Shown here: positions 31,759-40,263 of the stretch, piece by piece | Layout of the letters: each line of letters begins with the position of its first letter | Position numbering within the stretch: the first letter of the stretch is position 1 | Origin: Parcubacteria group bacterium Greene0714_7 | Lineage (GTDB): Bacteria; Patescibacteria; Paceibacteria; UBA9973; UBA2103 | Direction: 5' to 3' | Length of the DNA: 64,000 nt | Assembly (NCBI GenBank): GCA_007378985.1 | Contig: VMHB01000001.1 | Coordinates: 192,276-256,275, forward strand | Translations under genes and position numbers: made by a program | Notes under the pieces: generated by a model | The model's input: the letters and a program-made list of their open reading frames with translations, nothing else | Database searches by the model: none | Told to the model about the DNA's origin: nothing

Positions 31759-33132
31759 ATGCAAGGCACAATCACACAAATCATCGGAACAGTCGCAGAC
31801 ATTCACTTCGAGACTGATCCTCCTGCAATTCACAATGCTCTCGTTTGGGAAGGTAAAGACCGTGAGGTTGTGTTTGAGGTTGCCCAACATATTGGTGTGA
31901 ACCGTGTTCGTGCAATTTCCTTATCTGCCACTGACGGACTTGTTCGTGGAATGAAAGTAAAAGATACTGGCGCACCTATTTCAGTTCCTGTAGGTGAGGC
32001 ATCTTTGGGTCGGTTATTTAATGTGCTCGGCAATACCATTGACGGTAAAGGTGAAATTGCAAAAAATGTACCACGCTCTCCCATCCACCGCGAGGCTCCT
32101 CCATTTATTGAGCAGAGAACAAAAGCAGAAGTGTTTGAAACGGGACTCAAAGCAATTGACCTTCTCGCTCCCTTCATCAAAGGAGGTAAGGTGGGCTTGT
32201 TCGGTGGCGCAGGCGTAGGAAAAACAGTATTAATGCAGGAATTGATTCACAACGTGGCAACTCAGCACGGTGGATATTCAGTGTTTGCTGGCGTAGGTGA
32301 GCGTGTGCGTGAAGGAAATGACTTGTACCATGAAATGGCCGATTCGGGCGTTTTGGAAAAAACAGCACTTGTTTTCGGACAAATGAATGAAGTGCCAGGT
32401 TCCCGTGCTCGTGTAGCGCTCTCAGGACTCACCATGGCTGAATATTTCCGCGATGAGATGGGTAAAGACATTCTGTTCTTCATGGACAATGTGTTTCGTT
32501 TTGTTCAAGCAGGGTCCGAAGTCTCGTCACTCCTTGGACGTGTGCCATCAGCAGTGGGTTATCAGCCAACACTTGCTGAGGAAATGGGTCAGCTTCAGGA
32601 GCGCATCACCTCAACTACAAAGGGTTCCATCACTTCGGTACAGGCAATTTATGTGCCAGCCGACGACCTTACTGACCCAGCACCTGCAACAACCTTCTCA
32701 CACCTCGACTCAACCATCGTGCTTTCTCGCCAACTCGCATCGCTAGGCATTTATCCTGCTATCGATCCATTGGAATCTTCTTCAACGGCGCTTGACCCTG
32801 ACATTGTAGGTAAAGATCATTACGAAACTGCACATGCCGTGAAGCAAATCCTCCAGCGCTATAAGGATCTTCAAGACATCATTGCAATCCTTGGTATTGA
32901 AGAGCTTTCAGAGGAAGACAAAAAGATTGTGTACCGAGCTAGGAAGGTTCAGAAATTCTTATCGCAGCCAACTCATGTGGCAGAAGTGTTCACGGGTATT
33001 AAGGGTGAGTATGTGCCACTTGAAGAAACAGTTCGCGCCTTCAAAGAAATCGTGGAAGGTAAGCATGATGATAAAGCTGAACAAGACTTCTACATGAAGG
33101 GAACAATTGATCAAGTTAAAGCGAGCGCTTAG
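31759..33132 (+). CDS. atpD: ATP synthase F1 subunit beta
   Basis: 457 aa catalytic subunit. P-loop GGAGVGKTVL, then GVGERVREGNDLYHEM with the catalytic Glu, ALVFGQMNEVPGSRARVALS, YVPADDLTDPAPATTFSHLD, and STALDPDIVGKDHYE. All catalytic residues are present. The leader carries AACCTGACACCTAAAATC, similar to the stretch before the atpG mini-ORF. Confidence 0.98.
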   Translation: MQGTITQIIGTVADIHFETDPPAIHNALVWEGKDREVVFEVAQHIGVNRVRAISLSATDGLVRGMKVKDTGAPISVPVGEASLGRLFNVLGNTIDGKGEIAKNVPRSPIHREAPPFIEQRTKAEVFETGLKAIDLLAPFIKGGKVGLFGGAGVGKTVLMQELIHNVATQHGGYSVFAGVGERVREGNDLYHEMADSGVLEKTALVFGQMNEVPGSRARVALSGLTMAEYFRDEMGKDILFFMDNVFRFVQAGSEVSSLLGRVPSAVGYQPTLAEEMGQLQERITSTTKGSITSVQAIYVPADDLTDPAPATTFSHLDSTIVLSRQLASLGIYPAIDPLESSSTALDPDIVGKDHYETAHAVKQILQRYKDLQDIIAILGIEELSEEDKKIVYRARKVQKFLSQPTHVAEVFTGIKGEYVPLEETVRAFKEIVEGKHDDKAEQDFYMKGTIDQVKASA

Positions 33133-33138
33133 CTTCCT

Positions 33139-33288
33139 ATGGCTTTACTCAATCAGGCAGAAAGTTTGCGGGCTCCTCAAAAGCACACGGGGGGTGGTAA
33201 CTGGCTAGAGGCATATCTAAATATGTTGTTTAAGGTGTCAGGACCGATGATGGATTTTCTCTTACTAACTACTCCAAAAAAGAATTAG
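33139..33288 (+). CDS. Small hypothetical protein between atpD and atpC (49 aa)
   Basis: MALLNQAESLRAPQKHTGGG, then one hydrophobic amphipathic segment (NWLEAYLNMLFKVSGPMMDFLLLT) and a basic end (PKKN). It begins 6 bp after the atpD stop and ends 4 bp before atpC, so it is tightly nested in the operon. No family recognised; a membrane-peripheral peptide is possible. Confidence 0.55.
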   Translation: MALLNQAESLRAPQKHTGGGNWLEAYLNMLFKVSGPMMDFLLLTTPKKN

Positions 33289-33292
33289 GCTT

Positions 33293-33523
33293 ATGTTGGT
33301 TGTTATTGCAAAAGTTCATGAGAATCTTTTTTCAGGGGAAGCACTCTCGCTTTCTGCTATGACCACAGAAGGGAAGCTCACTATACTCCCCAAGCACGAG
33401 CCCTTTGTGGCGAATTTGAAGGCGGGAGAGGTGACAGTAAAGACAACATCAGGAGAGCAAAAATTTGATATTACTGGTGGTGTTCTTGAAGTTTCCAACA
33501 ATCAGGTAACGGTGCTTTTGTAA
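33293..33523 (+). CDS. atpC: ATP synthase F1 subunit epsilon, beta-sandwich domain only
   Basis: 76 aa, against about 130-140 in most bacteria. It has the N-terminal beta-sandwich (VHENLFSGEALSLSAMTTEG, KLTILPKHEPFVANLKAGEV, FDITGGVLEVSNNQVTVLL). The C-terminal helix pair that inhibits ATP hydrolysis is absent, so that form of self-inhibition should be missing. Last core gene of the operon. Confidence 0.88.
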   Translation: MLVVIAKVHENLFSGEALSLSAMTTEGKLTILPKHEPFVANLKAGEVTVKTTSGEQKFDITGGVLEVSNNQVTVLL

Positions 33524-33524
33524 T

Positions 33525-33716
33525 ATGGCTAAGCGTGCAACTGCTGTAGAGGCAAATTTGGCGGATTTTTGGAGTGTAGTTAGCCATCCTCTCAATTTCG
33601 AAAATCCAGCTACACGAGACACTGTTCGAAAAATTGCTTTCAGTGCCATGAAGAAATGTAATAGAGAAGATGCTCTAAAAATACAAGCTTTTTTGGATGA
33701 GTATAACTGTGGTTGA
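33525..33716 (+). CDS. Small hypothetical helical protein after atpC (63 aa)
   Basis: Starts 1 bp after atpC. MAKRATAVEANLADFWSVVS, then RDTVRKIAFSAMKKCNREDALK and IQAFLDEYNCG: mostly helical, with two Cys. No family recognised. Probably translated with the atp operon. Confidence 0.6.
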   Translation: MAKRATAVEANLADFWSVVSHPLNFENPATRDTVRKIAFSAMKKCNREDALKIQAFLDEYNCG

Positions 33717-33740
33717 CAAAATTGTATTTTGGAGTATAAA
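33713..33740 (+). promoter_or_regulatory. Consensus sigma70-type promoter for the small ORF at 33747
   Basis: TTGACA at 33713-33718, 16-bp spacer, TATAAA at 33735-33740. It overlaps the last codon and stop of the preceding gene. The ATG follows 6 nt after the -10 box. Confidence 0.8.
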
Positions 33741-33746
33741 TAAGAA

Positions 33747-33911
33747 ATGGCAAGTAAGAAACCAAGAGAAGCTCGGGAAAAAATATCCTGGTGTGCACAG
33801 CTATATTGTCTGCTTCCGGGTCAAGTAGTTTGTATTCATTGCAGAGATATATACTGTTTCTTTCATTATGCTATTCACCGAGCAATCAGTAGTTGTTCAG
33901 TAAAATTCTAA
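33747..33911 (+). CDS. Small cysteine-rich protein (54 aa)
   Basis: MASKKPREAREKISWCAQLY then CLLPGQVVCIHCRDIYCFFH: six cysteines and several histidines, so zinc binding is plausible. It has its own consensus promoter and its own terminator (33929-33958), making it a free-standing, probably well-expressed gene. No family recognised. Confidence 0.6.
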   Translation: MASKKPREAREKISWCAQLYCLLPGQVVCIHCRDIYCFFHYAIHRAISSCSVKF

Positions 33912-33928
33912 GATGAGGCATTGCTAGT

Positions 33929-33958
33929 ACGACATCACTGATGTGATGTCGTTTTTTA
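33929..33958 (+). terminator. Rho-independent terminator
   Basis: ACGACATCAC-TGAT-GTGATGTCGT followed by TTTTT: a 10-bp perfect stem with a T-run. It ends the small Cys-rich gene and faces the convergent RND operon. Confidence 0.9.
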
Positions 33959-33991
33959 ATTATTTTTTTGAAACACTAACCTTCGTTATTA

Positions 33992-34087
33992 AGAAGGATT
34001 CCAGAATTGTTTGTAGTGCGAGGGGAGTCCTCATGCTACATAAGTGTAAGTTTTTTAGAGAGGGGAAGAAGGGTTCCAGAATTGTTT
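33992..34087 (-). repeat. Duplicated 3' end of the RND pump gene
   Basis: AGAAGGxTTCCAGAATTGTTT occurs at 34067-34087 (the last codons of the RND gene, KQFWNPSS) and at 33992-34012, 75 bp further downstream in that gene's direction (20 of 21 bases equal). The copy again reads YKQFWNPS and stop. About 50 bp of unrelated sequence lies between. Confidence 0.75.
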
Positions 34088-37000
34088 CCCCGGGTTTCGG
34101 TAGACGAGGATTGGTGTGAGTACGAGTGTCAGAATCATTGCAAATGAGAGACCAAACATAATAGCGAAGGCAAGAGGTCCCCATAGTGCAGATGCGCCAG
34201 CGAGAGGAATCATACCAATGACGGTAGTGATGGTAGTGAGAACAATTGGTCGAAGCCTGCTTGCTGAACCGTCAACAACTACCTCCTCCAGTGTCTTTCC
34301 TTCGGGATTCTTCATGCGGATTATGATTGAGTCCACAAGAATTATGGCGTGGTTGATTATGACACCAGCAAGTGCAATGACACCTAAGAGAGATGAGAAC
34401 GAGAGCGGTTGTCCCGTAAGTGCAAGGCCACCTAATACTCCAATGAGAGAAAGAATGACGAGCATGAGGAGATAGAACGAATAGCGGAATGAATTGAATT
34501 CGAGTACTAGAACTGCAAGCATAAGCACCAAACCAGCGAGGAAGGCAATTCCCATTTCGCTGAATGACTTATTTACATCTTCCGTTTCGCCTCCGATTTT
34601 CATTACGACACCAGTAGGCAAAGTTTCTTTTTCAATAGCTTTTTTGAATGCGGTAGATACCTCAACAGCTGTTGCTCCTCCTGCAGTGTAGCTAGAGACA
34701 GTAGCAATGTTTTTTTGGTCTTGGCGCCTAATAACTGCGTTTGATTTTTCAATAGAAGGGGAGAGAATTGAGCCTAACAGTACTGTGCCTCGAGGCGTTT
34801 TTACAGAGAGGTTTAAGAGCGTATTGATATCTGCTTTTGTAGTATCTTCCGGTTCTTGCCAAGAAGGGTTGAGGTTTGTGGAGACAAGAACGTCGATGTC
34901 CTCGGTGTCATTTTTTATAGTGGTTGCAACAACACCTGAGACTGCAGTTCGGAGAATGCTTGCTACCTGTAGAGGAGAGAGCCCCACTTGTGATGCCTTG
35001 GCGCGGTCAATAGTGAGGGCAAACTGTGTTCCATCGTCCTTAATAGATGTAGCTACTTCAGCAGTACCTTTAATGGAGCGCATTATTTTTTCGCCTGTAG
35101 CTACTGAGCGCTCTAAGTCATCAAGATTGTCTCCAGAGAAGGTTATAAGAACTGGGGCGCCTGAAGGTGGTCCGCCAGCTGGCTCGAATGCATTTACAGA
35201 AAATTCATGGAAAACAGAAACTTTGTTTCTGAGCTCTTCAGTAATTTGTGTTGAAGTTTGTTTTCGATCTTCTTTCGGTACAAGCTTGATGGTGATGTTT
35301 GCGTATTTGGCACCGCTGGATTGATTTTGACTTAATCCTGATGAGGCACCAACAGTTGTTACAAATGAGCTGATACGCGAATCGTTATAAAGAAGCTCTT
35401 CTACACCTCGGGTGGCAAGATCAGTCACTTCAAGTGGTGTGCCTTGCTTTGCTTCTACTTCAAGATATACATAATCGGCATCCTCTGATGGGAAAAAGAG
35501 CACTTTCACAATGCCTGACACTGGTAAGAGAATTGCTACGACGAGAGCGAGACCCAATCCAAGCATGAATCTATTTTGGAATTTTCTATTTTTCAAAACT
35601 CCCGTAAGAAAGCTTCGGTACCATACTTGCGCTTTGTTGTTCCACTCTTCTTGTATGATTTGAAGTTTGCCAGTGCTTCGCTTGGTGAGATTTATTGCAA
35701 TTAATGGCACTAAACCGAGTGCTACAAAAATCGAAGCAATAAGAACGGTAATGATTGTAAAGGGGATTGATTGAATGTATTGACCTACAATACCTGAAAT
35801 AAAGAAGAGTGGCGCAAACATAACGACAGTCGTCATAGTGCCTGCGGTTAGGGGCCTGGCATATTCGCGAATCGCTTCTTTTGCTGCACGAATTGGATCC
35901 CCAAATTTCTGATAGCGCGTGTGAATTGCTTCCGTCACCACGATGCCAGAATCAACAAGAATGCCGATTGCAAGAATGAGTGCAAAGAGGGAGACGAAAT
36001 TTATGGTGTTACCTGAAGCGTTCAGTCCTATGAATGCAATAACGAAAGAAAGAGGAATTGAAAGTCCTGCAACGAGAGATTCTCGCCAGCCAATTGTTAA
36101 CACAAGACAGATCATGACGAGAGCGATTGTTTCTAAGCCAACTTTAGTAAGTTCGCTCAAACTTTTCTGAACTTCTTCTCCAAGGTCAATCGAGATATCG
36201 GTAGTAATACCCAAAAGCATTGTTCCCGAGAGCGAGTTTAGTTTTTCTTTTGCTGCTGATGCTGTTTTGAAAATATTTCCTCCAGCTTTTTTATATACTG
36301 AAAGGGTAATTGCAGGCTCTGCTGGAGCGCCTTTAGTAGAAACGCGAGATACACTTTTTGCTTTCTCAAGACCGTTAACGATGTCCGCTACATCGCGAAG
36401 ATAAATTGGGTTGCCATCTAAATTCCCGATACTTGTTTGCGCGAGTTCTTCTGGATCATTCAAATCGCCCTTAAAGGCAACAGAATACTCAATGGCATCG
36501 ACAGTTATAGTGCCAACAGGTAAAGAACTATTGGACGCACTTAGGGCAGATACTACGTCCGTAAGTGATAGTCCGTATGATTGTAAAGCTTCTTTGCGAA
36601 CTATTATGTTCGCTTCTCGTTCGCGGGTACCGCTGATTTCCACTCTGGACACACCAGATACTTGTTCAAGTTCATCCTGCACATCTTTGGCAAGACGAGT
36701 AAATTCTGTTGGTGGAAGTCCGCCAGAAAGAGACACTATAAAAATTGGTTGATCGTTCGCTGTGATGCGGAGTACTACAGGTTCGTCTGCATCTTTAGGA
36801 AGTTTTGGTTTTGCACGGTCAACCGCATCTTTAACATCCTGAATTGATTTATCAATATTTGCCGATGCTTCAAATTCAGCACTCACTACAGAGACTCCCT
36901 CGCGAGAAGAGGAAGTGAGTTTGTGAAGGTTCTCAACAGTGCCAACCTCTTTCTCTATTTCCTTTGTTATGAGTTTTTCAGTGTCTGCCGCGGAGGCACC

Positions 37001-37159
37001 ACGAAGCGTTGTTTGAATAATGGCAATAGGAATTGTTACCTCTGGGGCATTCTCTTTTGGTATTGCTAAAACGGCTACAAATCCCGCCACCACAAGAGCG
37101 ATTATCACTAGAATAGTGAACTGCCTGCGTTCAATGAAAAAGTTCCAAAATTTATGCAT
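34055..37159 (-). CDS. RND-family efflux transporter permease
   Basis: 1034 aa, AcrB/MdtB-like. N-terminal TM1 (FTILVIIALVVAGFVAVLAI), a first large outer loop with the porter domains, TM2-6 including GILVDSGIVVTEAIHTRY (motif with Asp in TM4), then the second half with ALAGVIINHAIILVDSIIIRM and a C-terminal TM bundle. In diderms such pumps use proton flow to expel drugs or lipids through an outer-membrane channel. Here only the adaptor is present. It is the third gene after an AbrB regulator and the adaptor. In CPR cells without an outer membrane it may move envelope lipids or toxic amphiphiles; the substrate is unknown. Confidence 0.93.
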   Translation of the reverse strand: MHKFWNFFIERRQFTILVIIALVVAGFVAVLAIPKENAPEVTIPIAIIQTTLRGASAADTEKLITKEIEKEVGTVENLHKLTSSSREGVSVVSAEFEASANIDKSIQDVKDAVDRAKPKLPKDADEPVVLRITANDQPIFIVSLSGGLPPTEFTRLAKDVQDELEQVSGVSRVEISGTREREANIIVRKEALQSYGLSLTDVVSALSASNSSLPVGTITVDAIEYSVAFKGDLNDPEELAQTSIGNLDGNPIYLRDVADIVNGLEKAKSVSRVSTKGAPAEPAITLSVYKKAGGNIFKTASAAKEKLNSLSGTMLLGITTDISIDLGEEVQKSLSELTKVGLETIALVMICLVLTIGWRESLVAGLSIPLSFVIAFIGLNASGNTINFVSLFALILAIGILVDSGIVVTEAIHTRYQKFGDPIRAAKEAIREYARPLTAGTMTTVVMFAPLFFISGIVGQYIQSIPFTIITVLIASIFVALGLVPLIAINLTKRSTGKLQIIQEEWNNKAQVWYRSFLTGVLKNRKFQNRFMLGLGLALVVAILLPVSGIVKVLFFPSEDADYVYLEVEAKQGTPLEVTDLATRGVEELLYNDSRISSFVTTVGASSGLSQNQSSGAKYANITIKLVPKEDRKQTSTQITEELRNKVSVFHEFSVNAFEPAGGPPSGAPVLITFSGDNLDDLERSVATGEKIMRSIKGTAEVATSIKDDGTQFALTIDRAKASQVGLSPLQVASILRTAVSGVVATTIKNDTEDIDVLVSTNLNPSWQEPEDTTKADINTLLNLSVKTPRGTVLLGSILSPSIEKSNAVIRRQDQKNIATVSSYTAGGATAVEVSTAFKKAIEKETLPTGVVMKIGGETEDVNKSFSEMGIAFLAGLVLMLAVLVLEFNSFRYSFYLLMLVILSLIGVLGGLALTGQPLSFSSLLGVIALAGVIINHAIILVDSIIIRMKNPEGKTLEEVVVDGSASRLRPIVLTTITTVIGMIPLAGASALWGPLAFAIMFGLSFAMILTLVLTPILVYRNPGKQFWNPSSPL

Positions 37160-37189
37160 AAGAGTTAGCTAATGGCTATACCCTAAAAC

Positions 37190-38791
37190 CTATTGGCTAA
37201 TAATTACTTCTTCACCATCCTTCAGGCCTCGTGCATCTTTAACTATTCTCATGTCGGAAGTTATTCCTGAAGTTACTGCAATTCTAGAACCTGCAAGCGT
37301 TCCGACGATCACAGGGTGAGGGACAAGGATTCCATTTTCACTAACAGTGAAAACAATTGTCCCTTCAGGGGTAATTTTGAGTGCAGATAAAGGCAGAGTG
37401 AGGAGGGTATCTTTTACGGATGTTTTAGTTGTTCGCGCAATGGAGACAGATGCACTTGATCCAGAAACTAGCGAAGTGTTTTGAGGAATAGAGATACGAA
37501 CTTCAGCCTTTTTTGTTATAGGATCAAGGGCGTTTGCCAGTCTTGCAACTTTTCCTGTGACGGATTTTCCAACCACTACAGTTGCTCCAACGGAAATATC
37601 AGCAATATCACGCTCAGAAACGAATACGACAACTTCAAGGCCTCGCGCGTTCGTTATATACACAACAGGCACTGACGCGTTCACGAAAGACCCCACCTCA
37701 AGATCAAGGCGGTTGATAGTGCCTCCAATTGGTGCGCGGATGATAGTTTTTTCTAAGTTAGCTTTCGCCACTTGAAGATTAGCCTCTGCTCCGCGTACAT
37801 CTGAATTTTGTGATGTGCCCCCAGAAAGATTTTCTGTTGATACTTGCACTGCGGCAGTTTTTGCCTTTAGATTTTCAATCGCACTGTTAACTGCGGACGC
37901 AGCACCGTTTACGTTTGAAAGTGCTAGAGATACATCGGCACGATATCCTGCAATTGCAGCATCAGTAACTGAGCCAGACGCAATTGCTTTATTGAGAGCT
38001 GAAACCGTTGCAGAGAGAAGGTCGCGAACTTTATTGATGTCACTTCTGAGAGTCTCAAGCTCAGCCAAGGCGCTTGTGGCATCAGTTGGAGTTTCTGCTT
38101 TTTCTTCTCGTGCTAAAACTGTCTGTATTGCAAGGCGTTTACTTTCAACAGTGAGAACAGCCTGAGAATTTGAAGTTGATACTATAAATTTAGGTTGTGA
38201 GCCGTTTGGATTAGAAAATACCCCATCTAATTTTTTACTCACTGCATCATCGAGTGTCGCATACGTTCCGAGGATAGTATTTTTCGCTGAATTAATTGCT
38301 GAAGTGAGACTGTCTTCTGCGGACCCAAGACCGATACCGGTTATTGTTGCACCTGTCTTTGCTTTATCGAGGGCTGCTTCCGCTTGAGCTACTCCTGCGC
38401 GTTGTGAATCATTCTTTAGGTCTGCAATGACTGCTCCAGCACCAACTGTGTCACCGAGTGATCGGTAGACGTGAGCGACGGTGCCCGATACGTCAGGAGC
38501 TACATTGGCTTCGCTTACGGAGCGAACTTCACCAATTAGAGATATAGGTTCTGGTGCGGAAAGATCACTGGCTGAAAGCAAGGTCACTTGTCGTCTTCCA
38601 TCTGTAGCACCTTCAAGTTTTGATTTAAAAAAATAAGATATACCCACACTCCCTGCAATAAGGGCAACAATAATACCAAGGGAAATGAGTTTATGTGCTT
38701 TTGCTACGATAAAAAATTCTTGTGAAGCTTTCCAAATAAATATCAATCCTCCCCGAAGAAAAGTGAGTGCACGTATAAGATGTTCATTCAT
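37190..38791 (-). CDS. RND efflux periplasmic-adaptor-like (HlyD/MFP) protein
   Basis: 533 aa. One TM segment near residues 33-53 (LISLGIIVALIAGSVGISYF) and then a lipoyl/barrel-sandwich half (VSEANVAPDVSGTVAHVYRS, LGDTVGAGAVIADLKND). A long helical hairpin follows, about residues 120-330 and longer than in many adaptors (EKAETPTDATSALAELETLR region). The closing lipoyl half (KTIIRAPIGGTINRLDLEVG) and beta-barrel come last. It would bind the RND permease encoded 30 bp downstream. Confidence 0.92.
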   Translation of the reverse strand: MNEHLIRALTFLRGGLIFIWKASQEFFIVAKAHKLISLGIIVALIAGSVGISYFFKSKLEGATDGRRQVTLLSASDLSAPEPISLIGEVRSVSEANVAPDVSGTVAHVYRSLGDTVGAGAVIADLKNDSQRAGVAQAEAALDKAKTGATITGIGLGSAEDSLTSAINSAKNTILGTYATLDDAVSKKLDGVFSNPNGSQPKFIVSTSNSQAVLTVESKRLAIQTVLAREEKAETPTDATSALAELETLRSDINKVRDLLSATVSALNKAIASGSVTDAAIAGYRADVSLALSNVNGAASAVNSAIENLKAKTAAVQVSTENLSGGTSQNSDVRGAEANLQVAKANLEKTIIRAPIGGTINRLDLEVGSFVNASVPVVYITNARGLEVVVFVSERDIADISVGATVVVGKSVTGKVARLANALDPITKKAEVRISIPQNTSLVSGSSASVSIARTTKTSVKDTLLTLPLSALKITPEGTIVFTVSENGILVPHPVIVGTLAGSRIAVTSGITSDMRIVKDARGLKDGEEVIISQ

Positions 38792-38794
38792 ATG

Positions 38795-39052
38795 TTACGA
38801 CCGTTCAGTTTTTTTAAGTACCGAGCGAATATTTTTTAAATTGCCTGCTAAATGCGCTGCGAATTTTTCAACATTGGCAAGCTTAGTAAATGCAATCATA
38901 TCGCATCCCATACCAAAAACGAGTAATTTTTCACCGTCTTTAAGGTTCATTGCTTTGCGTGCTTCGGCGGGAATTACAACCTGCCCTTTAGCGCCCACTG
39001 TGGTGGCGCCATAAAACTCTTTTTGAGTAGTGTGTGGTTTTATCATAAGCAT
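38795..39052 (-). CDS. AbrB/SpoVT-type DNA-binding regulator
   Basis: About 85 aa starting MLMIKPHTTQKEF. The swapped-hairpin beta-barrel motif is clear: YGATTVGAKGQVVIPAEARK, then NLKDGEKLLVFGMG. The C-terminal part (FTKLANVEKFAAHLAGNLKN) is helical. It is the first gene of the unit with the adaptor and RND pump (3-bp gap), so it very likely controls pump expression. A longer start (39124) would add a hydrophobic stretch and is less likely. Confidence 0.85.
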   Translation of the reverse strand: MLMIKPHTTQKEFYGATTVGAKGQVVIPAEARKAMNLKDGEKLLVFGMGCDMIAFTKLANVEKFAAHLAGNLKNIRSVLKKTERS

Positions 39053-39157
39053 TCGGAATCGTATCATGAATATCCTAATACATACAAGTATGAAATGTAA
39101 GAATATCAGCAAGCTCGTCCACATACATCTTTAGATAAAAAATAAAGGAAAGATTGT

Positions 39158-39766
39158 ATGTCTGCTAGAATAGGCGACATGACTTCGAGCAAGAAAAAAA
39201 TATTTATCCTCATGGGAAATCCCGACAGCGATTCTCGTACAGGACACCTTGCTGATGCATATGAACTCGGAGCTCTTGAGGCGGGGCATGAAGTGAGGCG
39301 CCAAAATGTAGGCGAAATGCATTTTGACCCAATACTCCATAAGGGATATAAGGTTATTCAGGAATTAGAGCCTGATTTAAAAACATTTCAGGAGAATGTA
39401 CGCTGGGCAGATCATTTGGTGGTGCTATATCCAAACTGGTGGTCTACGATGCCCGCACTTCTAAAAGGACTCATTGATCGAGCGTGGCTTCCGGGGTTTG
39501 CGTTTCGTTTTCATAAAACCGATGTCTGGTGGGACGGTCTCCTCAAAGGTAAAAGTGCACGAATCATAATTCTAGCCAATACACACCCATGGTTTGCGTG
39601 GCTTATGTTTGGCGAGTTCACCAATGAACTTGCTCGCGCAACGCTGGCATTTTCAGGTATAGCCCCAATTTTTATAAATGTACTTACTCCATCTGAAAAA
39701 GTTTCTGAAACCAAATGGAAAAAATGGGTGCAGATGGTGCAAGAGATGGGTTCCCGTGCTACTTGA
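39158..39766 (+). CDS. Flavodoxin-like NAD(P)H:quinone oxidoreductase
   Basis: 202 aa (181-195 if a later start is used). FILMGNPDSDSRTGHLADAY is the FMN/FAD phosphate loop region; ADHLVVLYPNWWSTMPALLK and GLIDRAWLPGFAFRF are typical of the NQO1/MdaB/KefF family. It would reduce quinones by two electrons and protect against redox stress. AAAGGAAAG precedes the ATG at 39158. Divergent from the AbrB-RND operon. A diverged copy of its last 17 codons lies beyond a small inserted gene (40060-40116). Confidence 0.9.
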   Translation: MSARIGDMTSSKKKIFILMGNPDSDSRTGHLADAYELGALEAGHEVRRQNVGEMHFDPILHKGYKVIQELEPDLKTFQENVRWADHLVVLYPNWWSTMPALLKGLIDRAWLPGFAFRFHKTDVWWDGLLKGKSARIIILANTHPWFAWLMFGEFTNELARATLAFSGIAPIFINVLTPSEKVSETKWKKWVQMVQEMGSRAT

Positions 39767-39791
39767 CAAAAATAGTTACATGGTATATAAT
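39763..39791 (+). promoter_or_regulatory. Consensus sigma70-type promoter for the small ORF at 39814
   Basis: TTGACA (39763-39768), 17-bp spacer, TATAAT (39786-39791): a full consensus promoter. The -35 box overlaps the stop codon of the flavodoxin-like gene. Confidence 0.88.
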
Positions 39792-39813
39792 ATGCAGTAC
39801 ATTAAAAAATTAT

Positions 39814-39987
39814 ATGAGCGAAGAATCACTAAAACAAATTGGACTTACTCCTGATCAGCGGGCAATTATACAACAATTCAGAGAAAGAGGTATTATTCCA
39901 AATGCAGCACTTAAGATGCTTGAGCGACTGATGATAGACGCTAAACTCGATGCTGAGGCTACAGTTAGACACTTTAAGAGGGGTTGA
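39814..39987 (+). CDS. Small helical protein (57 aa)
   Basis: MSEESLKQIGLTPDQRAIIQ, QFRERGIIPNAALKMLERLM and IDAKLDAEATVRHFKRG: a compact helical protein, possibly a DNA-binding or regulatory domain; no family recognised. It has its own consensus promoter. It lies between the intact end of the flavodoxin-like gene and a second, diverged copy of that end, so it looks like cargo of an insertion. Confidence 0.65.
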   Translation: MSEESLKQIGLTPDQRAIIQQFRERGIIPNAALKMLERLMIDAKLDAEATVRHFKRG

Positions 39988-40053
39988 GAATTGCTGATTG
40001 AAGTCGAGTGTTTCATACACTAACTAGCCAATTTTTTATTTAGGAGATATTAG

Positions 40054-40116
40054 AAAAAAGAAAAATGGAAACAGTGGGTTGATATAGTTCAACAAATAGG
40101 AAGTAGGGCAAAATAA
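40054..40116 (+). pseudogene. Detached, diverged copy of the flavodoxin-like gene 3' end
   Basis: After an in-frame stop the codons read KKEKWKQWVDIVQQIGSRAK and stop. The intact gene ends KWKKWVQMVQEMGSRAT. Protein similarity is high (11 of 17 identical) while the DNA differs at many positions. It lies 348 bp downstream of the original, beyond the 57-aa ORF. Confidence 0.75.
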
Positions 40117-40160
40117 ATTAGGACCCTCTAATAATTAATGCCCCGTGTCTCCGAAAAACA

Positions 40161-40204
40161 CCTGTATAGTATAAAATCACGGTCGTGATTTTATACTATA
40201 CAGG
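40161..40204. repeat. 44-bp palindrome, GTATAGTATAA family copy 3
   Basis: Perfect 21-bp arms (CCTGTATAGTATAAAATCACG and complement) around a central GT. Outer arms match the palindromes at 24300-24341 and 24774-24813; the inner part differs (AATCACG instead of TTTAACG) but stays self-complementary. Located 60 bp before ychF. Confidence 0.8.
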
Positions 40205-40263
40205 GTTTTAAATTTTTTTTTTAGGCTAGCCACTAAAGCCTAAACCCTATACACTGCTCCTTT

